DNA of 43,511 bases from an uncultured Kiritimatiellota bacterium (lineage in GTDB: Bacteria; Verrucomicrobiota; Kiritimatiellia; RFP12; DVOR01): contig CALXMT010000022.1 of NCBI GenBank assembly GCA_944389545.1, positions 1 through 43,511 on the forward strand, read 5' to 3'. Shown here one piece after another: positions 25,205-33,092 of this stretch. The notes beneath the pieces were generated by a model. That model was not told where the DNA came from and did no database searches. It saw only the letters and a program-made list of their open reading frames with translations. The first letter of the stretch is position 1. Each line of letters begins with the position of its first letter. The position numbers were made by a program, and so were the translations under genes.

Positions 25205-26608
25205 TCAGCAGGCGGCGGGGAGATGCAGGACGTTGTCGAAGAAGTCCCGGTTCGCGTTGTAGAGGGCGGCGTCGAGCTGGGTTGCGGGATCGGCACCGTT
25301 TTTGCGCTTGCTCGGCCGGGAGAGCCGGGGCATCCAGCACCCCCCGGAGACGGGACTGAAGGCCGGCTGCAAGAACCCCTTCGCGGACCGGAAGACCGGC
25401 AAGCCGCACAGGCTGGGGTAGAGCTCGGAGTTGGGCGAGAAGTAATCGGAGAAGACGGTGTAGAGGGACTTCAACCACTCGTCGGTGGCATCCTGGATCA
25501 CGGTCGGGTTCCGGGAGAGGGCCATCGCCAGATCGGCGCGGCGCATCGTCTTCACGCTGTAACCGTACAGACGGTTGAGCGCGCGCTTGCTCAGCCCATA
25601 GGGCAGGATGAAACCCCGCTCCTCATGGAAGAGCTGCTTGACGAGCGACTTCTTGAAGAGCCCCGCGATGCGACAGGCATCCTCCTCTTTGTCCAAGAGC
25701 CAGGCCTGGTCGAGCGCGATCAAGTTGCCGTCGGCCGCCGGCATGAGCGCCTCGGTGCGGTAGAGCCGCTCCACGTCGCGGCCCACCTGTTGGAAGAGCG
25801 CGTTTTCCGTGTAGCCGGGCAGGATATCCACCAGCGAGAGACACGTCTGGGTGTCGCACCACTCCTCCGGCAACTTGGTGGAGATGGTGCGGAGAGCCTG
25901 CTGGAGCAACACGGACGTCCGCGCGACGAGCGCCTTGTTGATGGCGGCATCCTTCCGCACCGACTTGCCGTTCGCCGTGAGGGCATAAGCCCCGCGGATC
26001 AAGAAGCAGAAGGGCGTCCACGCCGCGACGGGGAAGGGGGTGAAGAGACGGTCGCCCGTCACCTCTTGGAAACGCAGCGTGCCGGGCTGCGTCGAGATGG
26101 AGAACGCCAGGCCCACGTTCGCCGCGGACTCCCAATCGTCAAAACGCAGATAGGCGGAGGTCTTGGCCTGCTTCTTCGCCGAGGCGGAGGCACGCAGGGC
26201 CACCAGCTGGCCGAAGCCGTTGGGCAGGAAGGAAGCGGTCGCTGACAGGGAGACCCGGCGCGTCTTGTCGCTGTCCGGATAGGTGATGGTGAGGTCGATC
26301 GTGCGGAGCGCGTTCAAGAAGAGCAGCGCCTCCACCCGCAAACCGTTGAGAGCCTTGACGAAAGCGGCATGGGCGGCCTTCGCCCCCACGTCCGCGAGCG
26401 CCAGGTGGAGCGTGGAGCCCTCGACGACGCACGCACGGGGGAGCATCTCCGGCGCCACCTCCGCGAAGGGCAGGCCGTCATGGCTGACGCTGAAGGCCTT
26501 GGGCGTCAGCTCAAAGCACAAACGGCTCGCCTGCGCCTGTTCGGCGCACAAGACCAGAGAGTTGATGAAATGAGGCAGGTCAGAAGCGACAGTGACAAGG
26601 TCAGTCAT
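25205..26608 (-). CDS. Divergent sacsin/Hsp90-like ATPase-fold protein (tentative)
   Basis: 467 residues from ATG 26608, which has AAAGGA 7 nt upstream. The N-terminus LPHFINSLVLCAEQAQASRLCFELTPKAFSVSHDGLPF resembles the helix and DG loop of a GHKL (Hsp90-type) ATP site but lacks the full catalytic Glu/Asn pattern. Residues about 185-260 (FDDWESAANVGLAFSI, FTPFPVAAWTPFCFLIRGAYALTANGKSVRKD) resemble the sacsin repeat motif in which the substrate-side loop reads as HVNGxFALTSxR. If correct this is a stand-alone, perhaps inactive, sacsin-type module. No signal peptide. The frame also extends to 26692 without support. Confidence 0.45.
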   Translation of the reverse strand: MTDLVTVASDLPHFINSLVLCAEQAQASRLCFELTPKAFSVSHDGLPFAEVAPEMLPRACVVEGSTLHLALADVGAKAAHAAFVKALNGLRVEALLFLNALRTIDLTITYPDSDKTRRVSLSATASFLPNGFGQLVALRASASAKKQAKTSAYLRFDDWESAANVGLAFSISTQPGTLRFQEVTGDRLFTPFPVAAWTPFCFLIRGAYALTANGKSVRKDAAINKALVARTSVLLQQALRTISTKLPEEWCDTQTCLSLVDILPGYTENALFQQVGRDVERLYRTEALMPAADGNLIALDQAWLLDKEEDACRIAGLFKKSLVKQLFHEERGFILPYGLSKRALNRLYGYSVKTMRRADLAMALSRNPTVIQDATDEWLKSLYTVFSDYFSPNSELYPSLCGLPVFRSAKGFLQPAFSPVSGGCWMPRLSRPSKRKNGADPATQLDAALYNANRDFFDNVLHLPAAC

Positions 26609-26894
26609 CTGTGAATCCTTTTCAGTTAGCATCCTCGTGAGTGAGTCCAACCGAGAGAACACGGATGCTGAAAAATCCTCGGGCTGGAACAAAAACCGTT
26701 TGAGACGGCTTTTACCTTAGACGTAGCCATTGTGGGGCGAACCACTCCGGCGTAAGTGCTCATGAGGCACATCAGTGCTATCAAAAGCGCCAATAATTCT
26801 ACCAACCGGACCCGCATCGTACAAGCATTTTCTTCGCCATATGCAAAAAAATGTGGGAAAGGCCCCCGTTAAAGCCCCTCAGGGGCGTGCTACC
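26609..26894. other. Upstream region of the sacsin-like gene
   Basis: Mostly unique sequence with modest AT content. CCGTTTGAGACGG (26698-26710) is a small inverted repeat followed by CTTTTACC. On the minus strand a weak TTGGTA-N17-GATAGC promoter-like pair lies near 26790-26815. 26865-26885 contains a short GCCCCTCAGGGGC palindrome. No gene is seen. Confidence 0.4.
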
Positions 26895-26895
26895 G

Positions 26896-27000
26896 CCCGC
26901 AAAGACGCCAGTGCGCGTGAACCCAGATGGGCCAGCGCCGCTCGCTTTGCGGGTCAAACGCCCGCTGATCGCCCCCTCCCGCCCATCATCTTCGCGCTTA
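26896..27000. repeat. CCCGCAAAG module, copy 3
   Basis: Same orientation as 8613-8717: CCCGCAAAGACGCC, GATGGGCC, GCTTTGCGGGTCAAACGCCC and GCTGATCGCCCC are recognisable with scattered substitutions. Confidence 0.75.
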
Positions 27001-27412
27001 AGCAGGGGTGTGGGGTGAAGCCCAACATCCAATTCAACCAATACCCTTTGTGTTCCTTGTGAACCCTCGTGCTCTTTGTGGTAAAACAAACTGGCAGTCC
27101 TGCGTGCGGTAGCACGCCCTTAATCTGCTCAAAATCTGTGAAATCTGCGGTTTCCCATTCTGACAGTCTTCGTGTTCCTTCGTGGTTCTTTGTGTCCTTT
27201 GTGATAGCCGCGCAGTGTCACCAAGCCTCCAAGTTTCCAAACTTCCTCATCTCCTTTGGCGCAGGAAAGTGGGGTGCGGGAGGGCGCACGACTGTGCGCC
27301 CGGCGTTAGCGCCCCACCTTTCCTGCGAGATTTGCGTCTTTGCGGCCCCTTCAGTTTCCCGGACAATCGTGGCTTTATAGATGGAGAGCGCGCAGGATCG
27401 AGACGCCTCCCA
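27001..27412. repeat. Repeat mosaic with hairpin module copy 3
   Basis: CTTTGTGTTCCTTGTG-type 9-bp repeats (27045-27080), AATCTGCTCAAAATCTGTG (27122-27150), CTTCGTGTTCCTTCGTGG (27167-27215), an 8-bp CCTCCAAG/TTTCCAAA stretch (27223-27246), the GCAGGAAAG hairpin module (27261-27326), a TTTGCGTCTTTGCGG stretch and a TTTCCCGGACAATCG element-end-like motif (27352-27366). No gene. Confidence 0.7.
27261..27326. repeat. GCAGGAAAG nested hairpin module, copy 3
   Basis: Arms GCAGGAAAG (27261-27269) and CTTTCCTGC (27318-27326); inner GGGCGCACG and (T)GTGCGCCC. Near-identical to 8810-8875; the loop substitution ACCGTG to ACTGTG costs one inner pair. Confidence 0.8.
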
Positions 27413-27530
27413 AAGGGTCGTTCGCGGACCCTTAAGGGTTTCGGGTCGGACCACTATAGGGTCTCGACCCCGACCCCTATAGTGGTTGACCTCGGACCCT
27501 TATAGGGTCTCAGAAAGGCCCCTTAAGGGC
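27413..27530. repeat. Array of five near-palindromes at 22-23-bp period, copy 2
   Basis: Units centred at about 27433.5, 27456, 27479.5, 27502 and 27524.5: ACCCTTAAGGGT, GACCACTATAGGGTC, ACCCCTATAGTGGT, GACCCTTATAGGGTC and GCCCCTTAAGGGC. The whole array is the reverse complement of 4441-4590, with spacers such as TCTCGACCCCGACC also conserved. It lies between the sacsin-like gene and the first AAA paralog. Confidence 0.8.
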
Positions 27531-27561
27531 GGCCTGGGAGAGGTTGGCGTACTTGTCCATT

Positions 27562-27597
27562 GATAACGGCTAAGCCATTTAACGGAATGGCGTTATC
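27562..27597. repeat. Two-stem hairpin
   Basis: Outer arms GATAACG (27562-27568) / CGTTATC (27591-27597) enclose an inner hairpin GCCATT-TAACGG-AATGGC. It looks like a small structured RNA or recombination site. No copy was seen elsewhere in the window. Confidence 0.6.
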
Positions 27598-27794
27598 CTG
27601 CAATATGGGGGGAATAGGCGTGTAACCTTATTCTATATAGGGGAACAACCGGGAAGGAAGGCCGTAAACTCACCGGCGGAGAATGAGGAGGTCGAGGGGC
27701 GTCCGGGCGTCTTGAAGGGCGGCGAGGATTTCGGTGGAATCCGGCGTGAAAAAGGCACGCCAGTGATGGAGTCGCAAACTTGCTGCGGCTTGCG

Positions 27795-29381
27795 TTATGT
27801 GGCGGGCGTGAGGGTTTCCTCGATGGCGTCGGTGAGGGTGTTGGAGGCGGGGTCGAAGGCCAGGCCGATGAGGTGGATGGTCTTGCCGGGGACTTGGTAG
27901 GGTTTGGCGTAGCCTTTGTCCTTGATTTGGGCGAGGGCCTCGGCGGCGGTGCCGCGAATCTTGAGTTCGAAGATGTAGACTTGGTCCATGGACTCAGCGA
28001 CGAGGTCGGCGCGGCCTTGGGCCTGGCGGTCTTCGGCGGTGACGCGAAGTCCGCCGGCGGAGAGGAGGGCATAGAGGGCGCGCTGGTAGGCGGCCTCGTG
28101 GATGGGCCCCTCTTTGGCACCGTAGGGCAAGTGGGCGTAGAAGGCTTTGAGTCGCGCGAAGAAGGTTGGGAAGTCGCCGGTCAACAGGGCCGTCTGAAGG
28201 TCGTCGCTGGTCTCATCGGCCTCATCGCCGAGCGCTTTGTTCAGCAGGAGGCTATTCAGGTCTTGGCGGACGTCCTCATCGGGTACACCAAGGGCGTAAA
28301 ATTTGGGTGGAATAAAGTCCTTGATGGTGAGGTACCCGGCCTGATAGAGGACGGTCTCGGGACGGAGCGCGCCAAGGTTGTAGTTGTCGAAGATGCTCTT
28401 GGAAACGAGCGGCAGACGGTCGTAGTCCTTGTCCACCAGGTTCTCTCGTTCCAGATAACGCATGAGCGCGGAGGCATGGCCCGTCTCCGACCACGTTGTC
28501 TCAAAGTAGGGCTTTTTGCGCGAGAGTACGCGCGCAATGGCGACAGGGTTATAGACCGTGGTCGTGCAATCGGGGGAGAAGCGGTAGCCGTTGTACCAAC
28601 GGCGGAGCTCGGCGCGATAGTCTGCGTCCGAGAGGCCCATGACCTTGGCGTGGGCTTGGAGGGAGGGGGCGAAGTTGGCGTCCAGTTCCTCGTCCGTGTA
28701 ACCCAAGAGCGTGGCGGCCTCGGATTGGAGCGTCAGGTCGGTGAGATTGTTGAGCGCGGAGAAGACGGAGAGCTGCGCGAACTTCGTCACGCCGGTCATC
28801 ATCATGAAGCGGATGTTGGCAGCGTTGTTCTTGATTTCACCGTAGAAAGCGGCAAGCTCGGTGCGGATGGCCGAGGCCTTGGCGATATCGTTCATCGCGG
28901 CGCCAACGGGCGCGTCATACTCGTCGACCAAGACGACCATGGGCTTGCCGCGCTCTGCGGTCACCGTCTGAATGGCCTGTGCAAAGTTGTCGTTTGGCGC
29001 GAGCGTAGGGTCGTAAATGATCTTGGCTTGCGCAAATGCTTGTCGCACACGTGCCACGAACCCTGCGTAAAAATCCTCGAAGGTATTCACTTTCATCGTG
29101 GCAAAGTTGAAGTGGAGCACGGGATACTCTGTCCAATCGTAGTCCAGCTTGTCGATGGCCAGGCCCTGGAAGAGGTCGCGCTCGCCACGGAAGATACATT
29201 CCAACGTGGAGAGCATCAGCGACTTGCCGAAGCGCCGCGGACGCGAGATGAAGAAGAGCTTCCCGCCGATATCAATCCCCTCGACCAAGCGATAGAGCGG
29301 CTCGGTCTTGTCCACATAAATGAATTTCTTCTCCCACAGTTCGCGGAAGTCGCTTATGTCTTGCGCAATCCGTTGTTCCAT
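27795..29381 (-). CDS. AAA-ATPase-like / PD-(D/E)XK nuclease family protein, paralog 1
   Basis: 528 residues. N-terminal AAA-ATPase_like domain (PF09820 type) with the variant P-loop SRPRRFGKSLMLSTL and Walker B MVVLVDEYDAPV; C-terminal PD-(D/E)XK nuclease domain (PF08011 type) with GRADLV, FELKIRG and QIKDKGYAKPY giving D-ExK and a downstream Gln-Tyr motif. Such proteins are abundant in gut anaerobes; a mobile-element or defence role is suspected but not shown. AAGGAGG lies 6 nt before the ATG and the leader is very short. It is a tandem paralog of 29843-31414; C-terminal halves are nearly identical while residues about 100-190 have diverged. Confidence 0.9.
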   Translation of the reverse strand: MEQRIAQDISDFRELWEKKFIYVDKTEPLYRLVEGIDIGGKLFFISRPRRFGKSLMLSTLECIFRGERDLFQGLAIDKLDYDWTEYPVLHFNFATMKVNTFEDFYAGFVARVRQAFAQAKIIYDPTLAPNDNFAQAIQTVTAERGKPMVVLVDEYDAPVGAAMNDIAKASAIRTELAAFYGEIKNNAANIRFMMMTGVTKFAQLSVFSALNNLTDLTLQSEAATLLGYTDEELDANFAPSLQAHAKVMGLSDADYRAELRRWYNGYRFSPDCTTTVYNPVAIARVLSRKKPYFETTWSETGHASALMRYLERENLVDKDYDRLPLVSKSIFDNYNLGALRPETVLYQAGYLTIKDFIPPKFYALGVPDEDVRQDLNSLLLNKALGDEADETSDDLQTALLTGDFPTFFARLKAFYAHLPYGAKEGPIHEAAYQRALYALLSAGGLRVTAEDRQAQGRADLVAESMDQVYIFELKIRGTAAEALAQIKDKGYAKPYQVPGKTIHLIGLAFDPASNTLTDAIEETLTPAT

Positions 29382-29401
29382 CTTGGGCCTCCTTGTCCCA
29401 C

Positions 29402-29407
29402 AGTATA
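29402..29407 (-). promoter_or_regulatory. Extended -10 of AAA paralog 1
   Basis: Minus strand TTTGCTATACTGTGGG: TATACT with a TGC extension, 20 nt upstream of the ATG. Identical to the site at 31435-31440. Confidence 0.6.
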
Positions 29408-29426
29408 GCAAACCGGGGCCGCACGC

Positions 29427-29782
29427 AACACTGTCCGGGGAAAATGGGGACCGCAAAGACGCAACAATGGGCGCGAACCGCTTCGGGCTCCATCGGTCGC
29501 TCTGCGGCTTCGCCGCTGACCGCGACCGCCGCCCTCCGTTTCGCGCCTTCTCGGTTTCCCAGGAATCCCACCCGTCGCCCCGCAGGGGCGTTCTGTTCTC
29601 CGTGGCCGTGGAAGGTTTGGCGCTTCGCGCCTGCACGCTCCGTTCTCCGGGGCGGCAACGCCGCCCCTTTGGCGCGATAGCGTGGAAATCCCAAGGGCGG
29701 CGCGACCAACGGGAGCGATGGAGCCCGCAGGGTTCCCACGCAAGGCCATCTTCGCGGTAAAACTTCCCCGGACACTATTGGA
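29427..29782. mobile_element. 356-bp non-coding inserted element with 8-bp target duplication
   Basis: Flanked by CCGCACGC on both sides (29419-29426 and 29783-29790). The uninterrupted site AACCGGGGCCGCACGCGGGG is readable at 31444-31463, upstream of the second AAA paralog. Termini share TGTCCGGGGAA in inverted orientation (29432-29442 and 29763-29773). Inside are intergenic modules: CCGCAAAGACGC, GCCGCTGACCGCG, CGCCCCGCAGGGGCG, a GTTCTCC heptad, GGGGCGGCAACGCCGCCCC and GTGGAAATCCCAAGGGCGGC. There is no transposase, so it behaves like a MITE mobilised in trans. Confidence 0.75.
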
Positions 29783-29797
29783 CCGCACGCGGGGCGG

Positions 29798-29831
29798 TCA
29801 CTTGCCGATGCAGAAGTGGGAGAAGAGGCGG
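29798..29831 (-). pseudogene. Duplicated 3' fragment of mnmE
   Basis: Encodes [10 protein letters not shown] plus stop, identical to the last ten codons of mnmE at 31467-31499. It lost its upstream gene body at the breakpoint near 29831. It marks a tandem duplication that carried the mnmE tail, the spacer and an AAA gene. Confidence 0.85.
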
Positions 29832-29842
29832 CCTCGGGGAAA

Positions 29843-31414
29843 TCAGACGAGGGTTTCTTCTTGGGCGTCGGTGAGGGTGTTGGAGGCGGGGTCGAAGGCC
29901 AGGCCGATGAGGTGGATGGTCTTGCCGGGGACTTGGTAGGGTTTGGCGTAGCCTTTGTCCTTGATTTGGGCGAGGGCCTCGGCGGCGGTGCCGCGAATCT
30001 TGAGTTCGAAGATGTAGACCCGGTCCATGGACTCGGCGACGAGGTCGGCACGGCCTTGGGCCTGGCGGTCTTCGGCGGTGACGCGGAATCCGCCGGCGGA
30101 GAGGAGGGCGTAGAGGGCGCGTTGGTAGGCGGCCTCGTGGACGGGGCCCTCTTTGGCGCCGTAGGGCAGGTGGGCGTAGAAGGCCTTGAGCCGCGCGAAG
30201 AAGGCTGGGAAGTCGCCGGTCAACAGGGCCGTCTGAAGGCCATCGCTGGTCTCATCGGCCTCATTGCCGAGGGCTTTGTTGAGCAGGAGGGCGTTGAGAT
30301 CCTGCCGGACGTCTTCATCGGGCACGCCAAGGACATAAAGTCTGGGGGGGATGAAATCTTTAATGGTGAGGTAACCGGCCTGATAGAGGACGGCCTCGGG
30401 ACGAAGCTTGCCAAGATCGTAGCTGTCGAAGAGGCTTTTGCCGACGGGCGACAGACGGTCGTAATTCTTGTCCGCCAAGTTTTCCCGTTCCAGATAGCGC
30501 ATGAGCGCGGAGGCATGGCCCGTCTCCGACCACGTGGATTCGAAGACCGGCAACCGACGAGAGAGCGTGCGCGCGATGGCGACAGGGTTATAGACCTTAG
30601 TCGTGGTCCAAGGGGAGAAGCGGTAGCCGTTGTACCAGCGGCGGAGTTCGGCGCGATAATCCGTGTCCGAGAGGCCCATCACCTTGGCGTGGGCCTGAAG
30701 GGAGGGCGCGAAGTTGGCGTCCAGTTCCTCGTCCGTGTAACCCAAGAGCGTGGCGGCCTCGGGCTGGAGTGTGAGGTCGTTGAGATTGTTGAGGGCGGAG
30801 AAGACGGAAAGTTGCGCGAACTTTGTCACGCCGGTCATCATCATGAAGCGGATGTTGGCCCCATGCGCCTTGAGCTGGGAATAAAAGGGCGAGAGTTCCG
30901 AACGGATGGCTGTGGCCTTGGCGATATCGCCCATCGCGCGGGTGACAGGCGCGTCGTACTCATCGATCAGTACGACCACCGGACTTTTATGTTTCGCCGC
31001 CAACCAATCAATGGCAGACCCAAAGTTGCGGTGCGTACTGTCAGTTTCGTCCCACAGCGCGCCGGCATCGAGCAGAGCATCGCGGACGGTCTTTCGCAAA
31101 TCAGACCTAAACGACTCAAGGGTCGTCTCAGAGAGTACGGAGAAGTCAAAGCGAATAATCGGATACTTCGCCCAATCGTAGTCCAGCGTGTCGATGGCGA
31201 GGCCTTTGAAGAGGTCGCGCTCGCCGCGGAAAATGTACTCCAGGGTGGAGAGCATGAGGGACTTGCCAAAGCGCCGCGGGCGGGAAATAAAGAAGAAGGA
31301 GTCACTTCCCCGCGTCAGCAAAGGATAGAGGATTGCCGTCTTGTCCACGTAAACATAACCATCCTCCCGCAATTTGCGGAAGTTGAATACACTCTGCGCA
31401 ATCCGTTGTTCCAT
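29843..31414 (-). CDS. AAA-ATPase-like / PD-(D/E)XK nuclease family protein, paralog 2
   Basis: 523 residues with the same layout as paralog 1: P-loop SRPRRFGKSLMLSTL, Walker B VVVLIDEYDAPV, nuclease motifs GRADLV, FELKIRG and QIKDKGYAKPY. Residues from FMMMTGVTKFAQLSVFSALNN to the end are nearly identical to paralog 1, including GFRVTAEDRQAQGRADL. The segment between GLAID and MGDIAKA (about 80-180) is heavily diverged, as is residues 8-30. The C-terminus ends LTDAQEETLV rather than LTDAIEETLTPAT. It follows mnmE at 52 nt and has its own -10 box and AAGGAGG. Confidence 0.9.
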   Translation of the reverse strand: MEQRIAQSVFNFRKLREDGYVYVDKTAILYPLLTRGSDSFFFISRPRRFGKSLMLSTLEYIFRGERDLFKGLAIDTLDYDWAKYPIIRFDFSVLSETTLESFRSDLRKTVRDALLDAGALWDETDSTHRNFGSAIDWLAAKHKSPVVVLIDEYDAPVTRAMGDIAKATAIRSELSPFYSQLKAHGANIRFMMMTGVTKFAQLSVFSALNNLNDLTLQPEAATLLGYTDEELDANFAPSLQAHAKVMGLSDTDYRAELRRWYNGYRFSPWTTTKVYNPVAIARTLSRRLPVFESTWSETGHASALMRYLERENLADKNYDRLSPVGKSLFDSYDLGKLRPEAVLYQAGYLTIKDFIPPRLYVLGVPDEDVRQDLNALLLNKALGNEADETSDGLQTALLTGDFPAFFARLKAFYAHLPYGAKEGPVHEAAYQRALYALLSAGGFRVTAEDRQAQGRADLVAESMDRVYIFELKIRGTAAEALAQIKDKGYAKPYQVPGKTIHLIGLAFDPASNTLTDAQEETLV

Positions 31415-31434
31415 CTTGGGCCTCCTTGTCCCAC

Positions 31435-31440
31435 AGTATA
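31435..31440 (-). promoter_or_regulatory. Extended -10 of AAA paralog 2
   Basis: TATACT with TGC extension on the minus strand. The 5' flank is identical to that of paralog 1 from the ATG to about 45 nt upstream, showing the promoter was duplicated with the gene. Confidence 0.6.
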
Positions 31441-31466
31441 GCAAACCGGGGCCGCACGCGGGGCGG

Positions 31467-33092
31467 TCACTTGCCGATGCAGAAGTGGGAGAAGAGGCGG
31501 TCGAGGAGGTCGTCGGCGTAGACGCGGCCGAGGATTTGGCCGAGGGCGTCGGCGGCGTCGCGGAGGCGCTGGGCGGCGGGGACGAGGCCGGGTTCGCCGC
31601 GATCGAGGGCGGCTCGGGCGTCTTGGAGTGCGGCGAGGGTTTGGGCGAGGCCGGCGTATTGGCGCTCGGTGGCGAGGGTGGCGACGTCGCGTTCGCCTTG
31701 CTGTGTGGCGAGGGCTTGGCGGAGGAGGGCGAAGACGGTTTTGCGGGCGCCCTCGGGGTCGGCCAGTGCGGAGATGGCGGCCTCGGGTCTCCACGAAGAC
31801 ACGAAGGGACGCAAGGGACCGGGCACTTCACCGTTCGGCCCTGCGGGCCTCTCTACCGTGCCCGGCCCTTGCGTTCCTGACGTATTCGCAGAAACGCTAG
31901 GCACTCCAAACGCTGTGCCGCAGGGCACTCCCAAAGGCTCCACTGACTTTGCGCCACAGGGCGCTTCCAAAGGTGCACCAGGCACAGCGTCGCAGGGCAC
32001 TTCCAAAGGCTCCACTGGCACAGCGTCACAGGGCACACCAGGCACAGCGCCACAGGGCGCTTCCAAAGGCACACCAGGCACAGCGCCGCAGGGTGGGGTG
32101 GGGAGGAGGTCGGATTTGGTGCGGAGGAGGATGGCGGCGGGGGGGAGGTCGGGGGGCGGGTCTTCGCCGGGGGGCAGAAGGCAGAGGACGACGTCGGCAC
32201 GGGCGATGAGGTCTTTGGCGCGGGCGACGCCTTGTCGCTCGATGTCGCCGGGGGCATCGCGCAGGCCGGCGGTGTCGACGAGGCGGAGGGGGACGCCATC
32301 GAGGTCGAGGGCCTCTTCGATGGAGTCGCGGGTGGTGCCGGGCTCGGGGCTGACGATGGCACGGTCGGCGCCGAGGAGGGCGTTGAGAAGGGTGGACTTG
32401 CCGGCGTTCGGGGGACCGGCGAGGACGACGAGGGCGCCTTGGCGGAGGAGGCGACCCTGACGCCAGGTGGCGAGGAGGGCGTGGGCGCGGTCGGCGAGGT
32501 CGGCGAGACGTTCGCGGGCTTGGTCGGCGAAGTCGGGCGGGAGCTCGCCTTCATCGAAGTCCAGCAGGTGCTCGACGTCTGCGGAGAGGGCGAGGGCGTC
32601 GTCGTAGAGCGGCGTGAGGGCGTTGGAGAGGCGGCCGTGGAGGTTGGCGCGGGCGGCCTGCTCGGCGCGGGGGGTCTTGGCGGCGATGAGGTCGGCGACG
32701 GCTTCGGCCTGAGTGAGGTCGAGTCGGCCATTGAGGAAGGCGCGGCGGGTGAATTCGCCGGGGCCGGCGGGGCGGGCGCCCAGACGGAAGAGGGCGTCGA
32801 GGACGCGTTGGGGCACGACGGCGCCGCCGTGGACGCAGAGCTCGACGGTGTCCTCGCCGGTGTAGGAGTGGGGCGCGCGGTAGAAGAGAAGGACGGCGTC
32901 ATCGAGGGCTTCACCTTCGGGGCCGCGGAGCGTGGCGTAGGCGAAGGTGCCGGCGGGGCGGTCGCTCGGCGGGGGCGAGAGTCGCGGGGCCAAGCGGTCG
33001 GCGATGGCATAGACCCCCTCGCCGCTCAGGCGGATGAGGGCGACGCCGCCGAGTCCGGGGGCGGAGGCGAGGGCCGCGATGGGCTCAGCCAT
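31467..33092 (-). CDS. mnmE: tRNA modification GTPase MnmE with in-frame repeat insertion
   Basis: With MnmG, installs 5-carboxymethylaminomethyl groups on U34 of tRNAs. 541 residues versus about 450 normally. N-terminal folate domain ([20 protein letters not shown]), helical domain, then a G domain with G1 [10 protein letters not shown] (K at about 232), G2 TTRDSIEE, G3 DTAGLRD and G4 TKSD (325-328) in place of NKxD, and the C-terminal CIGK catalytic Cys motif (538-541). About 102 extra residues follow [10 protein letters not shown]: 12- and 8-residue units ([12 protein letters not shown] type) then translated intergenic module. The ATG overlaps the hemD-part stop by 8 nt. Core motifs otherwise look intact. 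Confidence 0.95.
   Translation of the reverse strand: MAEPIAALASAPGLGGVALIRLSGEGVYAIADRLAPRLSPPPSDRPAGTFAYATLRGPEGEALDDAVLLFYRAPHSYTGEDTVELCVHGGAVVPQRVLDALFRLGARPAGPGEFTRRAFLNGRLDLTQAEAVADLIAAKTPRAEQAARANLHGRLSNALTPLYDDALALSADVEHLLDFDEGELPPDFADQARERLADLADRAHALLATWRQGRLLRQGALVVLAGPPNAGKSTLLNALLGADRAIVSPEPGTTRDSIEEALDLDGVPLRLVDTAGLRDAPGDIERQGVARAKDLIARADVVLCLLPPGEDPPPDLPPAAILLRTKSDLLPTPPCGAVPGVPLEAPCGAVPGVPCDAVPVEPLEVPCDAVPGAPLEAPCGAKSVEPLGVPCGTAFGVPSVSANTSGTQGPGTVERPAGPNGEVPGPLRPFVSSWRPEAAISALADPEGARKTVFALLRQALATQQGERDVATLATERQYAGLAQTLAALQDARAALDRGEPGLVPAAQRLRDAADALGQILGRVYADDLLDRLFSHFCIGK
31787..32095. repeat. Minisatellite plus intergenic module inside mnmE
   Basis: 31902-32095 is a minisatellite of 36-bp and 24-bp units (GGCACAGCGCCACAGGGCGC followed by TTCCAAAGGCACACCA or variants), all multiples of 12. 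31787-31880 is the CTCCACGAAGACACGAAGG module seen in gaps at 1279, 17338 and 19284. Total length is a multiple of three and contains no minus-strand stop in the mnmE frame. Confidence 0.85.

Noticed and set aside
27676-27794. Possible C-terminal gene remnant after AAA paralog 1 ([18 protein letters not shown] then stop)
   Set aside because: Short, in a different frame from the AAA gene, with no start or homolog that I can name; a chance open segment in GC-rich DNA is as likely.
29427-29782. Assigning the inserted element to a named IS family
   Set aside because: The 11-bp terminus and 8-bp duplication are visible, but without a transposase I cannot choose a family reliably.
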